Under the pieces are notes generated by a model, which saw only the letters and a program-made list of their open reading frames with translations, was not told where the DNA came from and did not search any database. From the NCBI GenBank assembly GCA_009667805.1, contig CM019064.1, forward strand, positions 80,578,675 through 80,642,674: a stretch of 64,000 nt of DNA, read 5' to 3'. Each line of letters begins with the position of its first letter. Position 1 is the stretch's first letter. Positions 33,582 through 45,394 of this stretch are shown piece by piece. Made by a program: the position numbers and the translations under genes. The stretch is from Leptobrachium leishanense. Its lineage: Eukaryota > Chordata > Amphibia > Anura > Megophryidae.

Positions 33582-33987
33582 CTGTATATATGACACTAGG
33601 GTTACCAGGTTGGCCATGTTTCACTTATATGCTGATGGGCATTGCATGAAAAGTCCATTCTCCCTCTCTCACACAAAGGACTAAGTGTTTCAAAAAGCAG
33701 GATGTGCTGGTTTTATATACAAAACCAGTTCAATCTGGTTTTGGCAGCCTCTGCACTCCACCCCTGTCTGATTTTGATCTGGATCATCTGTGGTCGCACG
33801 ACAGGTCGCAGACAGTGGACGATACCGGTCGTATATCAGTCAGATGACGGCCGACATCGGTCGTCCATGGTCGCTGGCAGTGGATGACCCTAGTCGGACC
33901 TGGTTGGACGACCGACGTCGTCCATAGTCTTTCGAAAAAGTCGGTCGTCCAACTACAGATCCAGTAGACAGCCAACATAATGCTCAC

Positions 33988-34890
33988 CAATGAAGCTGGG
34001 TGGATCCATTATCAAGGTCCCATGGAATCAGAATAAAAGACAAAATATTCCAACATATTCATCATGTGGGTTTATTCTAGTCATCATGCAATCTGGCACA
34101 GAGTGAGCAGAAGGCTGTCCTAAATTATGACAAGGAGTAACTCAATTTTCATCCTGTGTATGTGTTAGCATATACTGCTGACACATATAGGGAGTGACTC
34201 TGCCAAATGAGCCAAACTTAGATTGGGTAAGACAGGTGCAACTTAATATTGGGTCAGAAAGGATTCCTTTTTTTTCCTTACGTGCAGCAAATTACTGGGG
34301 CATGTCCAGTTTTTTTCATCTCCTTCTGGACCAGTAATAAGTAGCATTTTTTTTTATTATTTTATTTTTCATTTAAAAAACTAATTTATTATTTTTTTGT
34401 TTCTATGTCATTTATTAACTACAAAAAACTACAAGGTTATAGATCAAATACTAACAAGTGATTCTAAGAAACACAACAGAGCAGGGTGAAAACGTCTGTG
34501 TGGAAGTTGTAATACTGGTTGTTTTGTCCATTTAAGCTTTTTTCCTCCTACTGTATAAAAATATCAAATGGCAGATGTTGTCAGCAGCATCAGGCCCAAT
34601 TATTAAAGGGAATAAAAAGTGAGGGTGTTTTTTGTAGAGTGGCCCTTTAATGTATCCAACATGGTACATTTTGTTGACAACATATATGTGCACAAATTAA
34701 ATTATTTTTAAATTTCTTCTTCACTTTGAAAATAAACAATAAGTGTCCTTCATAGATGCTCTCATTCCCTTTAGGAATGAATTGATCGTTCCCTGTTATT
34801 TGTATGACTTTCCATATATTCTTTGTTCTTTTTTCACGGTGCTCTCATGTGACATAGATCTGGGACCTAATGAACTTGATTGGCCGAATG
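33988..34890. other. Non-coding, nothing recognised
   Basis: AT-rich with T and A runs; no exon, terminal repeat or tandem array that I can support. Confidence 0.4.
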
Positions 34891-34894
34891 TCTT

Positions 34895-35960
34895 ATTTAT
34901 TTATAAAGGATTTTACCAGGAAGGATACATTGAGATTTCTCTCGTTTTCAAGTATGTCCTGGGTTCAAGAACATTAAAATGTTACAGTTGTTACAGAAAT
35001 AAAAAGTAATAAAATGCAAGATATTAAAAAAAAACAACACAAATATACAGATTAACATAAAATAAATATTTAGGAAATAGTCATTATGTTACATGTTTAC
35101 AGGTGTATTCCATATTAAGGTATGTTAATGGGGAGCTCTTGAGTAACTTTAGACTGGCGCCTGGGAGGTTATTCCATAATTGTGGTGCTCTGTATGAAAA
35201 GGATCGAGCCACTTTCTTTTTGTATTGTGGTATTGCAAGTAAGGTGCTGGTCCTGGATCGGAGGTTATAGGATGAGGGAACTGCTAGAGGAAGCAGTCTA
35301 TTCAGGTAGGGTGGCAGCTTTCCAGAAAAGCTCTTAAACACCAGGTTGGAAAGGTGAAGAGTGCGTCTGGATTATTCCAGCGATGGCCAGTTTAGTTCTT
35401 TTAACATGTCACAATGGTGAGTCATGTAGTTACATTGTAGCACAACGCGGCAGAATGAGTTATACAATGTAGTAAGTTTCTGAAGGTGTGTTTGCGGGGC
35501 GGCTGCATACACTACATCTCTGTATTCAATAGCCGGCATAAGCATTTGTTGTACAATCTGCTTTCTTACCGCGGGGCTCAGGCAGGATTTGTTTCTGTAC
35601 AGGGCACCTAGTTTGGGGTAACGTTTAGATGAGAGTTTTTCGATGTGGGGGCCAAAGGATAGATTTGGGTCCAGCCACATACCTAGATATTTGAGAGCAG
35701 TGACTGTGGCCAGCGTGCCATTTGATTTTGTCCCAACACATAGATGTAGTTTAGTGCTGTTCCAAAGAGCATCGTTACCGTTTTGTCAATATTTAAGAAA
35801 CGTTTGTTGTGTTTGATCCACTTTTCTACCCCTGTGAATTGTTCTTGCAGCACGGCCTCCAGCTGCGGGAGATTTGGTTTGCTGGTATAGATTACGGTGT
35901 CGTCTGCGTACATGTGTACAGTTGAGGCTTTGCAGATGTTAGGCAGATCATTTATGAATA
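34895..35960 (-). pseudogene. Rex1/L2-like LINE, RT C-terminal part
   Basis: Read on the reverse strand from 35913: the RT box MYADDTVIYTSKPNLP, then (new frame at 35680) MWLDPNLSFGPHIEK and SRTSTLLAIP at 35284 in the last third. This order is the C-terminal half of an L2/Rex-type ORF2. It is split by at least two frameshifts and is 5'-truncated. The 3' tail (34970-34895) reads CCCAGGACATACTTGAAAAC and AATGTATCCTTCCTGGTAAA, the same tail as the SINE at 57795-58010. Confidence 0.8.
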
Positions 35961-36149
35961 TTGTAAATAGCAGGGCTTTTTATGTCATAACAAACTGTCA
36001 CAATACCAGGCTACCAGGCATGTGCACAGCGTTTTTTTCCTCCAGTTTTTTTTTCCATTTCGGATTCTCAGTCTTCATTGAATATGTTTCTGCACCATGG
36101 TGCGCTCCGTAGCTCTCTATGGTGCTGAAACATATTCAATGAATACTAT

Positions 36150-36331
36150 CAGGGTTATTCAAAGAAAGGTGAAAATCAGGAGAATTGGCAGGAGAAGAGG
36201 ACAATCTAGACCAAATAGCCGATTTGGGAAGTAAGATAAATGGGAGAAGTTTTCTGGTTTGGCTATTTTGACCTAGAATTTTCACTTCTCTAGTCATTCT
36301 CCTGAGTTTCACCTTTCTTTGAATAGACCTG
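36150..36331. mobile_element. Hairpin MITE, family H, copy 3
   Basis: Ends CAGGGTTATTCAAAGAAAGG and CCTTTCTTTGAATAGACCTG; flanked by TAT on both sides. It lies between copies of another hairpin repeat with GCACCATGG and GGTGCTGAAACAT (36073-36147, 36335-36395). Confidence 0.82.
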
Positions 36332-36396
36332 TATGTTTCAGATCAGCAGTGCAGCACCATGGAGATATCCGGAGCTCACCATGGTGCTGAAACATA

Positions 36397-36578
36397 CAGG
36401 GTTATTCAGATAGAGGTGAAAAGCAGGAGAATGACTGGAGAATGGAAAATTCTAGGTCAAAATAGCCAATTTGGAAAGTGAGATGAATGGGAGAATTGTT
36501 CTGGTTCGGCTATTGTGACCTAGAATTTTCCATTCTCCAGTCATTCTCCTGCTTTTCACCGCTCTCTGAATAACCCTG
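36397..36578. mobile_element. Hairpin MITE, family H, copy 4
   Basis: Ends CAGGGTTATTCAGATAGAGG and CTCTGAATAACCCTG; flanked by ATA on both sides. Near-perfect palindrome. Confidence 0.85.
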
Positions 36579-36889
36579 ATAGTATCTAGAGGTGAAACTC
36601 GAAAAATTAGAATATCATACAAAAGTTCATTTATTTCAGTAATGCAATTTAAAAGGTGAAACTAATATATGAAATAGTTGAAGCCGTGATTTGTCATAAT
36701 TGTGATGATTAATGGCTTACAGCTCATGAAAACCCCAAATCCACAATCTCAGAAGATTAGAATATTGTGAAAAGGTGCAATATTCTAGGCTCAAAGTGTC
36801 CCACTCTAATCAGCTAATTAAGCCATAAGACCTGCAAAGGGTTCCTGAGACTTTAAATGGTCTCTCAGTCTGGTTCAGTAGGAATCACA

Positions 36890-37898
36890 ATGATGGGAAA
36901 GACTGCTGACCTGATAGTTGTGCAGAAAACCATTGACACCCTCCATAAAGGAGGGAAAGCCTCAAAAGGTACCGTAATTGCAAAATAAGTTGGATGTTCC
37001 CAAAGTGCTGCATCAAAGCACACTAATAGAAAGTTATGTGGAAGGAAAAGTGTGGAAGAAAAAGGTGCACAAGCAGCAGGGATGACTGCAGCCTGGAGAG
37101 GATTGTCAGGAAAAGGCCATTCAAATGTGTTGGACTTTCACAAGGAGTGGACTGAGGCTGGAGTCAGTGCATCAAGAGCCACCACACACAGACAGATCCT
37201 GGACATGGGCTTCAAATGTCGTATTCCTCTTGTCAAGCCGCTCCTGAACAACAAACAACGTCAGAAGCGTCTTACCTGGGCTAAAGAAAAACAGACCTGG
37301 TCTGTTGCTCAGTGGTCTAAAGTCCTCTTTTCTGATGAGAGCAACTTTTGCATCTCATTTGGAAACCAAGGACCCAGAGTATGGAGGAAGAATGGAGAGG
37401 CACACACTGCGAGATGCTTGAAGTCCAGTGTGAAGTTTCCACAGTCTGTGTTGATTTGGGGAGCTATGTCATCTGCTGGTGTTGGTCCACTGTGCTTCAT
37501 TAAGTCCAGGGTCAACGCAGCCGTCTACCAGGAGATTTTGGAGCACTTCGTGCTTCCTTCCGCAGACGAGCTTTATGGGGATGCTAACGTTATTTTCGAG
37601 CAGGAATTGGCACCTGCCCACACTGCCAAAAGCACCAAAACCTGGTTCAATGACCGTGGGATTACTGTGCTTGATTGGCCAGCAAACTCGCCTAGCCTGA
37701 ACCCCCATAGAGAATCCATGGGGCATTGCCAAGAGAAAGATGAGAGACATGAGACCGAACAATGTAGAAGAGCTGAAGGCCGCTATTGAAGCATCCTGGT
37801 CTTCCATAACACCTCAGCAGTGCCACAGGCTGATAGCTTCCATGCCACGCCACATTGAGGCAGTAATTGCTGCAAAAGGGGCCCAAACCAAATACTGA
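36890..37898 (+). pseudogene. Tc1 transposase, broken
   Basis: A Tc1 (DD34E) transposase cuts at the terminal repeats and inserts at TA. The N-terminal frame starts MMGKTADLIVV but meets a stop near 36986. The catalytic core is open at 37052-37789: the first Asp is kept in LFSDESNF, the second motif reads FEQELAPAHTAK with Glu where the family has Asp, and the third region reads NSPSLNPHRESMG with Ser for Asp, followed by a frameshift. The rest continues in another frame to GAQTKY and the stop at 37896. It is inactive. Confidence 0.92.
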
Positions 37899-38090
37899 GT
37901 ACTTATGCATGCTTATACTTTTCAGAAATCCGATATTGTTCTATGTACAATCCTTGTTTTATTGATTGCATGTAATATTCTAATTTTCTGAGATTGTGGA
38001 TTTGGGGCTTTCATGAGCTGTAAGCCATAATCATCACAATTATGACAAATCACAACTTGAACGATCTCATATATTAGTTTCACCTTTTAA

Positions 38091-39222
38091 CCCTTTCAAT
38101 GCGGTGGACGCGCTCAGAGCGTCCACCCGCATTGCTACTTCGCTGCGGAGGACGCGCTCAGCACGTCCTCCCTTTGCAGCCGCGATCGGCCGGTATTCCC
38201 CCCGGTGCGGGCTGACATCATCGATGTCAACCCAGCCTCCGGGACCCCGGCGGGCACGATAGGCGTCATCGCGCATGCGCGATGACGTCTATTTCAGGCA
38301 CCCCCCCCCCCATTGCAGGGAAGGTGCCTGAAGGGGAGGGGGGGAGGTCCTTCGGACCTCTCCCCCTCCCCTTCCCCGCGGGCCAGCGATTAAAGGCAGG
38401 CACCGCCTGGAAGGGCACAGCCTGCCCTTCCAAGCGGCGGCTGTCTTTAACCCCTAGGGGGCTGGATCACGATATGGCGCTAACATGCGCCGTATCGCGG
38501 TCCCCTCCCGGAGCTGGCTGACATCTTGGATGTCGGCCAAGCTTCTGGGATATCCCCCTAATGACTGGCGTCATCGCGCAGAGCGCGATGGCGCCAGGTT
38601 TGAAATTAACCCCTTGCTGCCACCTATAGTGGAGATAGGGGGTTCCAATGAACCCCCTATCTCCCGATCCGTGACAGTTAGGGGTTAATGGGGTTCCTTT
38701 GAACTCCAATATCTCCTGTTTTCAGCTAGCAGAGGGTCATGTTTGGTATCATTAGAAAGGCCAGAGCGTGGCCTTTCCAATGATACCAAACATGACCATG
38801 TAAAATGTAAAAACAAAATGAAAAATAAAATTTAAAAAAATTAAAAAAAAAATTAATTTTTTTTTTTTCGTTTTATTAGTGCAACAATATTGTTCCCATT
38901 TCAATTTTTAACAAGCGCACCCCATAGAAAATATAACTGCAAACGCTCGCATGTTAAAATGTGAAAAAAAACACTTTACACATTGTAAATTATTGAAAAT
39001 TCTAATTTTATTGCATTTTTTGTTATAATATACAGACATGACATAACGTATACATATAATAATGACATATTATGAATCTGCACAGTCTGCGGGAAAGAAC
39101 GATATATAATATGTCTGGGTCATATATTAAAATAAGGCTTAAAAACGCATTTAAACATGATGAGCGAAATCGGTAAAAATGAGCTCAGCACAGAGGTGTG
39201 AAAAGGCTCAGCAGCGAAAGGG
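38091..39222. mobile_element. TTAA-flanked element nested in the Tc1 right end
   Basis: TTAA at 38087-38090 and 39223-39226 brackets a 1132-bp unit with ends CCCTTTC and GAAAGGG. Removing the unit and one TTAA rejoins the Tc1 inverted repeat exactly, so the insertion site is proven internally. GC-rich arms with CGCGCTC phrases occupy the first 600 bp. A hairpin with arms of about 29 bp and one mismatch lies at 38735-38797. Non-coding; piggyBac- or Kolobok-type by target. Confidence 0.9.
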
Positions 39223-39299
39223 TTAAGTTGCATTACTGAAATAAATGAACTTTTGCACGATATTCTAATTTTTCGAGTTTCACCTGTATTTAATTCATT

Positions 39300-40145
39300 G
39301 CCGAACGGGAAAAAAGCTTTGTTTTAAAATTAAATTAGGAACAATAAAATTTGAGCCAAAAAAATCCTAAAAAATAAAGAGACTTTTGCTGCAAGTGAAA
39401 AAAATAAACTGTTTAAAAAATATTTAATAAAAACGCCAATTTTTTTTTACATTGCAACCTATGGGGAAAAAACGCATTGTTTCTTTAAAATAAGTTAGGA
39501 AACCTAAAATTTCACCCAAAAAATCCTAAAAAATAAATAAACAAAATGGCTTTTTGCTGCAAGTGAAAATAATAAGCGGTTGAATAAATATTTAATAAAA
39601 AGGGGAATATTTTTTACATTGAAACTTCTGGGATTCGCCTGTTTAAACCTCGCGAACTGAACCACCAAAAATCATGCCATTTCACCCAAAAATCCCGAAA
39701 AATGCCAAAAAAATCCTAAAAAAAATAAACAAAATGTCTTTTTGCTGCAAGTGAAATTTTTTTTACTGTTTAAGAAATATTTAAGAAAAACGCAAATACT
39801 TTTTTACATTGAAACCTGTTGGAAAAAAAGCCTTGTTTCTTTAACATAAGTTAGGAAACCTAAAATTTCACCCAAAAAATCCTGAAAAATGCCCAAAAAT
39901 CCTAAAAAATAAATAAACAAAATGGATTTTTGCTGCAAGTGAAAAAAATAAACGGTTTAAGAAATATTTTATAAAAAGGCGAATATTTTTTTACTTTGAA
40001 ACCAATGGGGGGGAAAAAACCTCGTTTCTATAAAATAAATTCGGAAACTTAAAATATTACCCAAAAAATCTCGAAAAATGCCTAAATAAATAAGTAAAGA
40101 AACTTTTTGCTGCAGTTAAAAAAAATAAACAGTTGACGGCTGGTA
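39300..40145. repeat. AT-rich tandem units of about 170-190 bp, five copies
   Basis: The marker TTTTTGCTGCAAGTGAAA recurs near 39381, 39551, 39739, 39927 and 40103, spaced 170-188 bp. Each unit also has CACCCAAAAAATCC and a TTTACATTGAAACC phrase. Single related units occur in hAT-2a (27000-27300) and reversed in hAT-2b (55070-55330). Confidence 0.85.
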
Positions 40146-40620
40146 TTTTTATTTTATTGTTAGTAGTCTATTTCTAATTCTGAAATAACTAATAAAAAAT
40201 TAAATAACTCATAAAAACGAAATACAAAGCAACTCAAAATACGGAATAACACATAAAAAAGTAAACCGAAGTGATCCGAAAAACTAAATATCGGCAGTCC
40301 GAAATTACAAATCACCTAAAAATACGAATTTACACCCAAAAGCGAAGTGATCCAAAAAATGAAATAACCCATGAAATCGGAAAATGATGTGGTCCGAAAA
40401 ATGAAATGGCCCATAAAATCGGATTAAGAAGTGATCCGAAAACGATACCAGGGGTTCTGAAATTCCAGAATGGTCCGAAATTCCGAGTTGTGGTAAAATA
40501 ACGAATGACCCGAAGAAAAAAAATTGATTAAAATGACCCAAAATGAAGAGAAAATGGGACAAAAAAAATCGAACGAAACATAACGAGAAAAAAAACCCCA
40601 CTGTACACATGTCTATTATT
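40146..40620. repeat. Degenerate short repeats, AT-rich
   Basis: Phrases such as GAAGTGATCCGAAAA and CCCATAAAATCGG recur irregularly between 40270 and 40460. Probably the decayed end of the unit above; no gene. Confidence 0.5.
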
Positions 40621-41156
40621 GAATAACCCTTTTTGTGTTTCTGTCATGTCTTGTTTGCAGAATTAGGGCAGGAGACAAGATGGAGAAACTCAAAACTGTC
40701 ACTAGATGAGTGGGAAATCTCTCTTGCGCCCAGATGCATTTATGCTATCCTAGTGTCCTTAGGCCCTAGTCCTACACAGCCATTAAACTGTAAACTTAGG
40801 CTCGGATCAGACAAGCGCAGTGATCACGTCCGTGTTGCCGCACATTTTAACATCCGTGGTAGCATACAATTATGATCAATAGAGACCCACACACAAAGTA
40901 TGTACGCACAGAAGTGTGGACGCACAACGGATGCTGCAAACGGACGCAAGTTAGACAAGAACGTAAATCCGCTAGAACGGACGCACAGAGTCCGCAACGT
41001 CCGCATAGCTTTGTGTGTGAGTGATGGAATGAAATCAGACGGACTGCATTTTTGACGGACAAAATGTTTTTCATATTCATTTATTTCCCATCTACATCAG
41101 TCAAAAAAAAACGTCAGTCACAAAAGCGGACTGTGTGGCCACTACCTTGTCGTCAG

Positions 41157-42637
41157 CAGGGCAGCCATCAGAAATGATGGGGCCCCTTACTAAACCTCAC
41201 GATGGGGCCCCCCCGGCTCTCCCTCAAACTCTAACCGCTTTTCTCCCCCTTCAAAAAAAAGGACATAACATAGCACCACAGCAATAAAACTCCCAGTAAT
41301 GTGCAGTGTGTATGAGCGTATCACAGAATCCACAGAAATAAAACTCACAGTAATGTGCGGTGTGTATGAAGGTATCACAGAATCCACAGCAATAAATCTC
41401 ACAGTAACGGGCTGTATATGATGGCCTCTGGGTCTGGGCCTGGTCCCTGGGTCTGGTTTGGGGTCTGGGCCTTGTGCTCTGGGCCTTGGGGTCTGGGCTG
41501 GGCTTTGGGTTTGGTCCCTGGGACTGGGCCTTGGGGTCTGGTCCCTGCGGTCTGGGCCCTGAGTCTGGTCTGGGGTCTAGGCCCGGAGTCTGGCCTGGGG
41601 TCTGGGCCCTGAGTCTGGCCTGGGGTCTGGGCCCTGAGTCTGGCCTGGGGTCTGGGCCCTGAGTCTGGCCTGGGGTCTGGGCCCTGAGTCTGGCCTGGGG
41701 TCTGGGCCCTGAGTCTGGCCTGGGGTCTGGGCCCTGAGTCTGGCCTGGGGTCTGGGCCCTGAGTCTGGCCTGGGGTCTGGGCCCTGAGTCTGGCCTGGGG
41801 TCTGGGCCCTGAGTCTGGCCTGGGGTCTGGGCCCTGAGTCTGGCCTGGGGTCTGGGCCCTGAGTCTGGCCTGGGGTCTGGGCCCTGAGTCTGGCCTGGGG
41901 TCTGGTCCATGGGGCTGGGCCTTGGGGCCTGGCCCCTGGGTCTAGGCTGGGCCTGGCCCCTGGGGTCTAGGCTGGCTTGGGGTCTGGGGTCTGGACACTG
42001 GGTCTGGACCCTGGGTCTGGTCCCTGGGACTGGGCCTTGGGGTCTGGTCCCTGAGTCTGGTTTGGGGTCTGGGCCCTGAGTCTGGCCTTGGGGTCTGGGC
42101 CCTGGGTCTAGGCTGGGCCTGGTCCCTGGGGTCTGGGCCCAGGGTCTGGGACTTGGGGCCTTGGCCCAGGGTCTGGGCCCGGGGGTCTGGGCCCTGGGGT
42201 CTGGGCCCTGGGGTCTGGGCCCTGGGGTCTGGGCCCTGGCTCACCACTCCGCTGTCTTCTTTTCTTCTCCTTTTCTTCTCTTTTCTTCAATCTTCTTTTC
42301 TTCTCTTCAATCTTCAGTCTTCTCTCTTCAGCCTGGTCCATCCAGCTCAGGCGCGCAGCTTCACTGAGTGGAGGGGCGGAGCCAAAGCAACGTGCTTGGG
42401 AGGCCCTCACATGCTGCTTGGCCAGGAAGTGAAGCTGCCAGGAGCCGGAGGAGACACAGTGTCTCCTCCGGCTCCAGCAGCAGCAGCAGCGACACCGCTC
42501 CGGATTCGGACTCCGAGTCCGATACCGGAGCTGTAAGAGGGCGACGCCGCTGCCGAGGGGGGCCCGGCAGCCCGGGCCCCCACCGGGCCTGGGCCCCTTA
42601 CGGCAGCATGGGACGTAATGCCCTGATGGCGGCCCTG
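41157..42637. mobile_element. Non-autonomous hAT element with 25-bp minisatellite (hAT-3)
   Basis: Ends are CAGGGCAGCCATCAG and CTGATGGCGGCCCTG; a perfect 8-bp duplication GTCGTCAG flanks it (41149-41156, 42638-42645). Near the left end is the tandem module shared with the other hAT elements (41275-41410, reversed). A 25-bp array and pyrimidine-rich sequence fill the middle. A perfect hairpin lies at 42441-42475 (arms GGAGCCGGAGGAGACAC). No transposase. Confidence 0.92.
41415..42245. repeat. 25-bp minisatellite
   Basis: The unit has CTGGGCCCTGAGTCTGGC and CTGGGGT. About 14 nearly identical copies run 41560-41905; diverged copies flank them on both sides. As 25 is not a multiple of three, the three frames follow one another, which gives the Pro/Gln/Arg-rich reverse-strand frames at 41910-41251; these are not genes. 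Confidence 0.93.
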
Positions 42638-42711
42638 GTCGTCAGTCAGAAAATACGTCCATTGTGCACAGAATGCGCCACACAGAATGCGCTCGTCTGA
42701 CCCTAACCTTA

Positions 42712-44035
42712 ATGGCCCCACTCATTAACTTAACACTTGGAACTGCTAGGCCGACTGAGCCTCAAGCTACTACCAAATGCATCATGATGCTCTATAAAAC
42801 ATAATTAAGACATACATTATTATTTTGTAGCCATTTTTGATGCAAATAGAGAAGTAAATGACTCTTTTGTATTGCACAAGGGAGCTTTCTATCGTTTTGT
42901 CCTTAAACTCTGTAGCTTGATATCAATCCTCGTGCCCTGCACAGAACAGCATAAACTCCCAACCCTAACTTGAACAAAGAAAATAAGGAGTAGAAGGCAA
43001 GGTCTCCAATATATTTTGAAGAATGCTGAACAAAAAGGATAATTGGTAAATATGGTAGAAAAACAAGGAAAATCGCCCAATAGAATTCAAGACTATGCAC
43101 TAATTAAATGAACACTAGGAGGTGCTGTAATGCTGTTAGGTTTATACTCCTATACATATCTGATCAGCGCAAGGAAATATTGTGCTTTCAGGGTTCCGAT
43201 GTCTCTCGTCAATCAGCAATATCATGTATGGTATATATACGATAAATAGACAAAAAGCATATAATGGTGAAGTATATCAAGCATAACACATGTTGCTGGA
43301 TTTGCATGCGCCATTGGGTGCCCATCAAAATGTAAGCAAATATCAAACGGAGGCTTGAAACGCACGCCGGAGGACAATTGAGGACATGTGTGAACAAATC
43401 AGTAATGAAACAGACTATATAATAATGTACAGGGGCATAAGCCTTTATACCAGCTGAGGAAGTCGCACGAGTGACGAAACGCGTCCTGGAATCCGGTTTC
43501 TGGATTTTAATTTGTTTTTTATTTTATTGAACCTTTTATACATCACACATCCGGTTCCTCTGGCGGTTTCTTGGATTTGCCTGACTTTAAAAATCCAAAC
43601 ACGCGAATTTTCGAGCTATGGAAGCTCCATCAAGAGTGAGTTTTTAATTGGCTAAACAATCTGGTTGCAAATGTTCAGTCAGGTTTCACACAAGGAGAGT
43701 TGCACTGTTTTTCTTGTTTTTCATATCGTCCTGAGGCATAAAGCATATTTTTCCTGTGAGGTGTGGGTTATCTATGAAATAACGCAGACGCTGAAACCCA
43801 CTCAGAGACGGTGCTAGGGCTCTATTTTTGTGAGTTAAACATTGCATGCAAATCCAACAACATGTGTGACAAGTGATTTCAATGTTGCTCATCATTCTCA
43901 TCTTGAGCCAGTACTTAAAATAAAATACTGGCTGTGAGAACCTGATACGAAGGGAGTTTGCAAAATCACTTAAAGCTTATTCTATAAGAATCTACAGAAC
44001 TTTTCCCTGTGCTCTCCCTCTGCATGTAATAGTAA
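42712..44035. other. Non-coding; frog-type repeat near 43450 and an inverted pair
   Basis: At 43440-43500 the phrase GAGGAAGTCGCACGAGTGAC followed by GAAACGCGTCC matches a dispersed repeat motif I associate with amphibian genomes. AACACATGTTGCTGGATTTG at about 43287-43306 is matched in reverse at 43850-43870, suggesting a decayed inverted-repeat element of about 0.6 kb. No exon is evident. Confidence 0.4.
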
Positions 44036-44037
44036 TA

Positions 44038-44486
44038 CACTATATTGCCAAAAGTATTCGCTCACCTGCCTTGACTCACATATGAACTTAAGTGACATCC
44101 CATTCCTAATCCATAGGGTTTAATATGACGTTGGTCCACCCTTTGCAGCTATAACAGCTTCAACTCTTCTGGGAAGGCTGCCCACAAGGTTTACCACTTC
44201 ATGACTGAGTTGCTGTCGTTCCCAAACACTTCCACGTTCTGACAGTTGACTGTGGAATATTTAGGAGGGAGGAAATTTCACAACTGGATTTGTTGCACAG
44301 GTGGCATCCTATCACAGTTCCACTCTGGAATTCACTGAGACCTGAGAGCGACCCATTCTTTCACAAATGTTTGTAAAAACAGTCTGCATGTCTAGGTAAT
44401 TGATTTTATATACCTGTGGCCATGGAAGTGATTGGAACACCTGATTCTGATTATTTGGATGGGTGAGCGAATACTTTTGGCAATAT
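44038..44486. mobile_element. Non-autonomous Tc1-type element
   Basis: The left end CACTATATTGCCAAAAGTAT follows TA; the right end reads GGTGAGCGAATACTTTTGGC then AATAT. This is a widespread vertebrate Tc1-type inverted repeat with about 0.4 kb of non-coding interior. A hairpin MITE lies directly at its right terminus. Confidence 0.85.
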
Positions 44487-44487
44487 T

Positions 44488-44664
44488 CAGGGTTATTCAG
44501 AGAGAGTGAAAAGCAGAATGACTGGAGAATGAAAAATTCTAGGTCAAAATAGCCAAACCAGAAAAATTCTCCCTTTCATCTCACTTTCCAAATCGGCTAT
44601 TTTGACCTAGAATTTTTCATTCTCCAGTCATTCTCCTGCTTTTTACGCTCTCTGAATAACCCTG
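44488..44664. mobile_element. Hairpin MITE, family H, copy 5
   Basis: Ends CAGGGTTATTCAGAGAGAG and CTCTCTGAATAACCCTG; near-perfect palindrome. It abuts or interrupts the last bases of the Tc1-type element. Confidence 0.85.
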
Positions 44665-44807
44665 TATGTGTCCAGGAAAACATGGTCGATTTGACAACCC
44701 TACTCAGCCCTCAGGTACTACTATCTGGTCTGTGTTGTCTCCAGCAAGTGGAATGGCCACTTCATTTTTTTATTTAACTTTTTCACTTGTTTTCTTGATA
44801 ACAACTT

Positions 44808-45055
44808 TTTTTTTCCAAATCAATTTATTAAGAATTTTTCCGAATATAACAAAGCAATTAAAAGTAGATTTAGCATAACAAGGACCAGGGACCTGTAGGT
44901 CTGGTTCGTAAAGAACAAACACAGGAATGGGAAAGAAAAAATAGAATAATACAAAAACCCCAACAGAAGATAAAACAGTCAATCAGGCTCAGCAGGAAGA
45001 CAGTGCGAAAAAGCGACATCAAGCATTGAGATAATGACTTTTAACTTTTTTTTCC
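44808..45055 (-). mobile_element. L1-type 3' end fragment
   Basis: A T run followed by CAATTTATTAAGAATTTTTC, then A-rich sequence. On the reverse strand this reads as a retroposon 3' end with poly(A), similar in layout to the tails of the two L1s. A GATAA-CAACTTTT phrase at both borders may be an eroded duplication. Confidence 0.4.
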
Positions 45056-45394
45056 CAACACGGTTGAAAACAACCCCTCCTGACATTTATTTATTTTGCT
45101 GGTGTCAGACATGCGCACATTGTGCAGTGCTTGGAGCTATGTCATATATACATTGACTAAGGTTTGGGTTCTCCTTCTTGGGGCTGGCTATGTTGTATGT
45201 GATGGGTCCCAGAGTTTGTAAATATAAACACATTCACTACTGTTTGTAAATGTATATGTGCCAAATAAAGTCTATCTTCGATGAATGCTTCGTAATAAAT
45301 GGTTAGGTCCGCCCCACCCACTCTGTTCACCGTGGTACCTCCCGGCTATTCAAATCGAATTGAACTTTATTTCCTCGCCGGTTGCCAGCATCTC

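Larger units (their letters stand above)
33004..33982. mobile_element. Harbinger-like element, GGCTGGCCGTCCACTGG family, expanded by microsatellite and MITE
   Basis: The left end reads GGCTGGCCGTCCACTGGATC next to TAA; the right end reads GATCCAGTAGACAGCCAACA next to TAA. The first 340 bp match, inverted, 50535-50727. The middle holds TA microsatellites and the hAT MITE at 33367-33525. Confidence 0.55.
36589..39286 (+). mobile_element. Tc1/mariner transposon, interrupted by a TTAA element
   Basis: Flanked by TA (36587-36588, 39287-39288). The terminal inverted repeats contain AGGTGAAACTCGAAAAATTA and a second, inner phrase AAAGGTGAAACTAATATAT. Without the nested 1132-bp insertion and its extra TTAA the element is about 1.56 kb, the usual Tc1 size. 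It carries a dead transposase. Confidence 0.93.
40799..42708. mobile_element. Harbinger-type MITE split by a hAT element
   Basis: TTA flanks both ends (40796-40798, 42709-42711). The left end is GGCTCGGATCAGACAAGCGC and the right end GCGCTCGTCTGACCCTAACC. Its arms match the uninterrupted 370-bp copy at 61749-62118 (shared GATCACGTCCGTGTTGCCGC), which shows where the insertion happened. Confidence 0.88.

Noticed and set aside
41251..41910. 219-codon Pro/Gln/Arg-rich frame
   Set aside because: A 25-bp array read through its three phases; not a protein gene.
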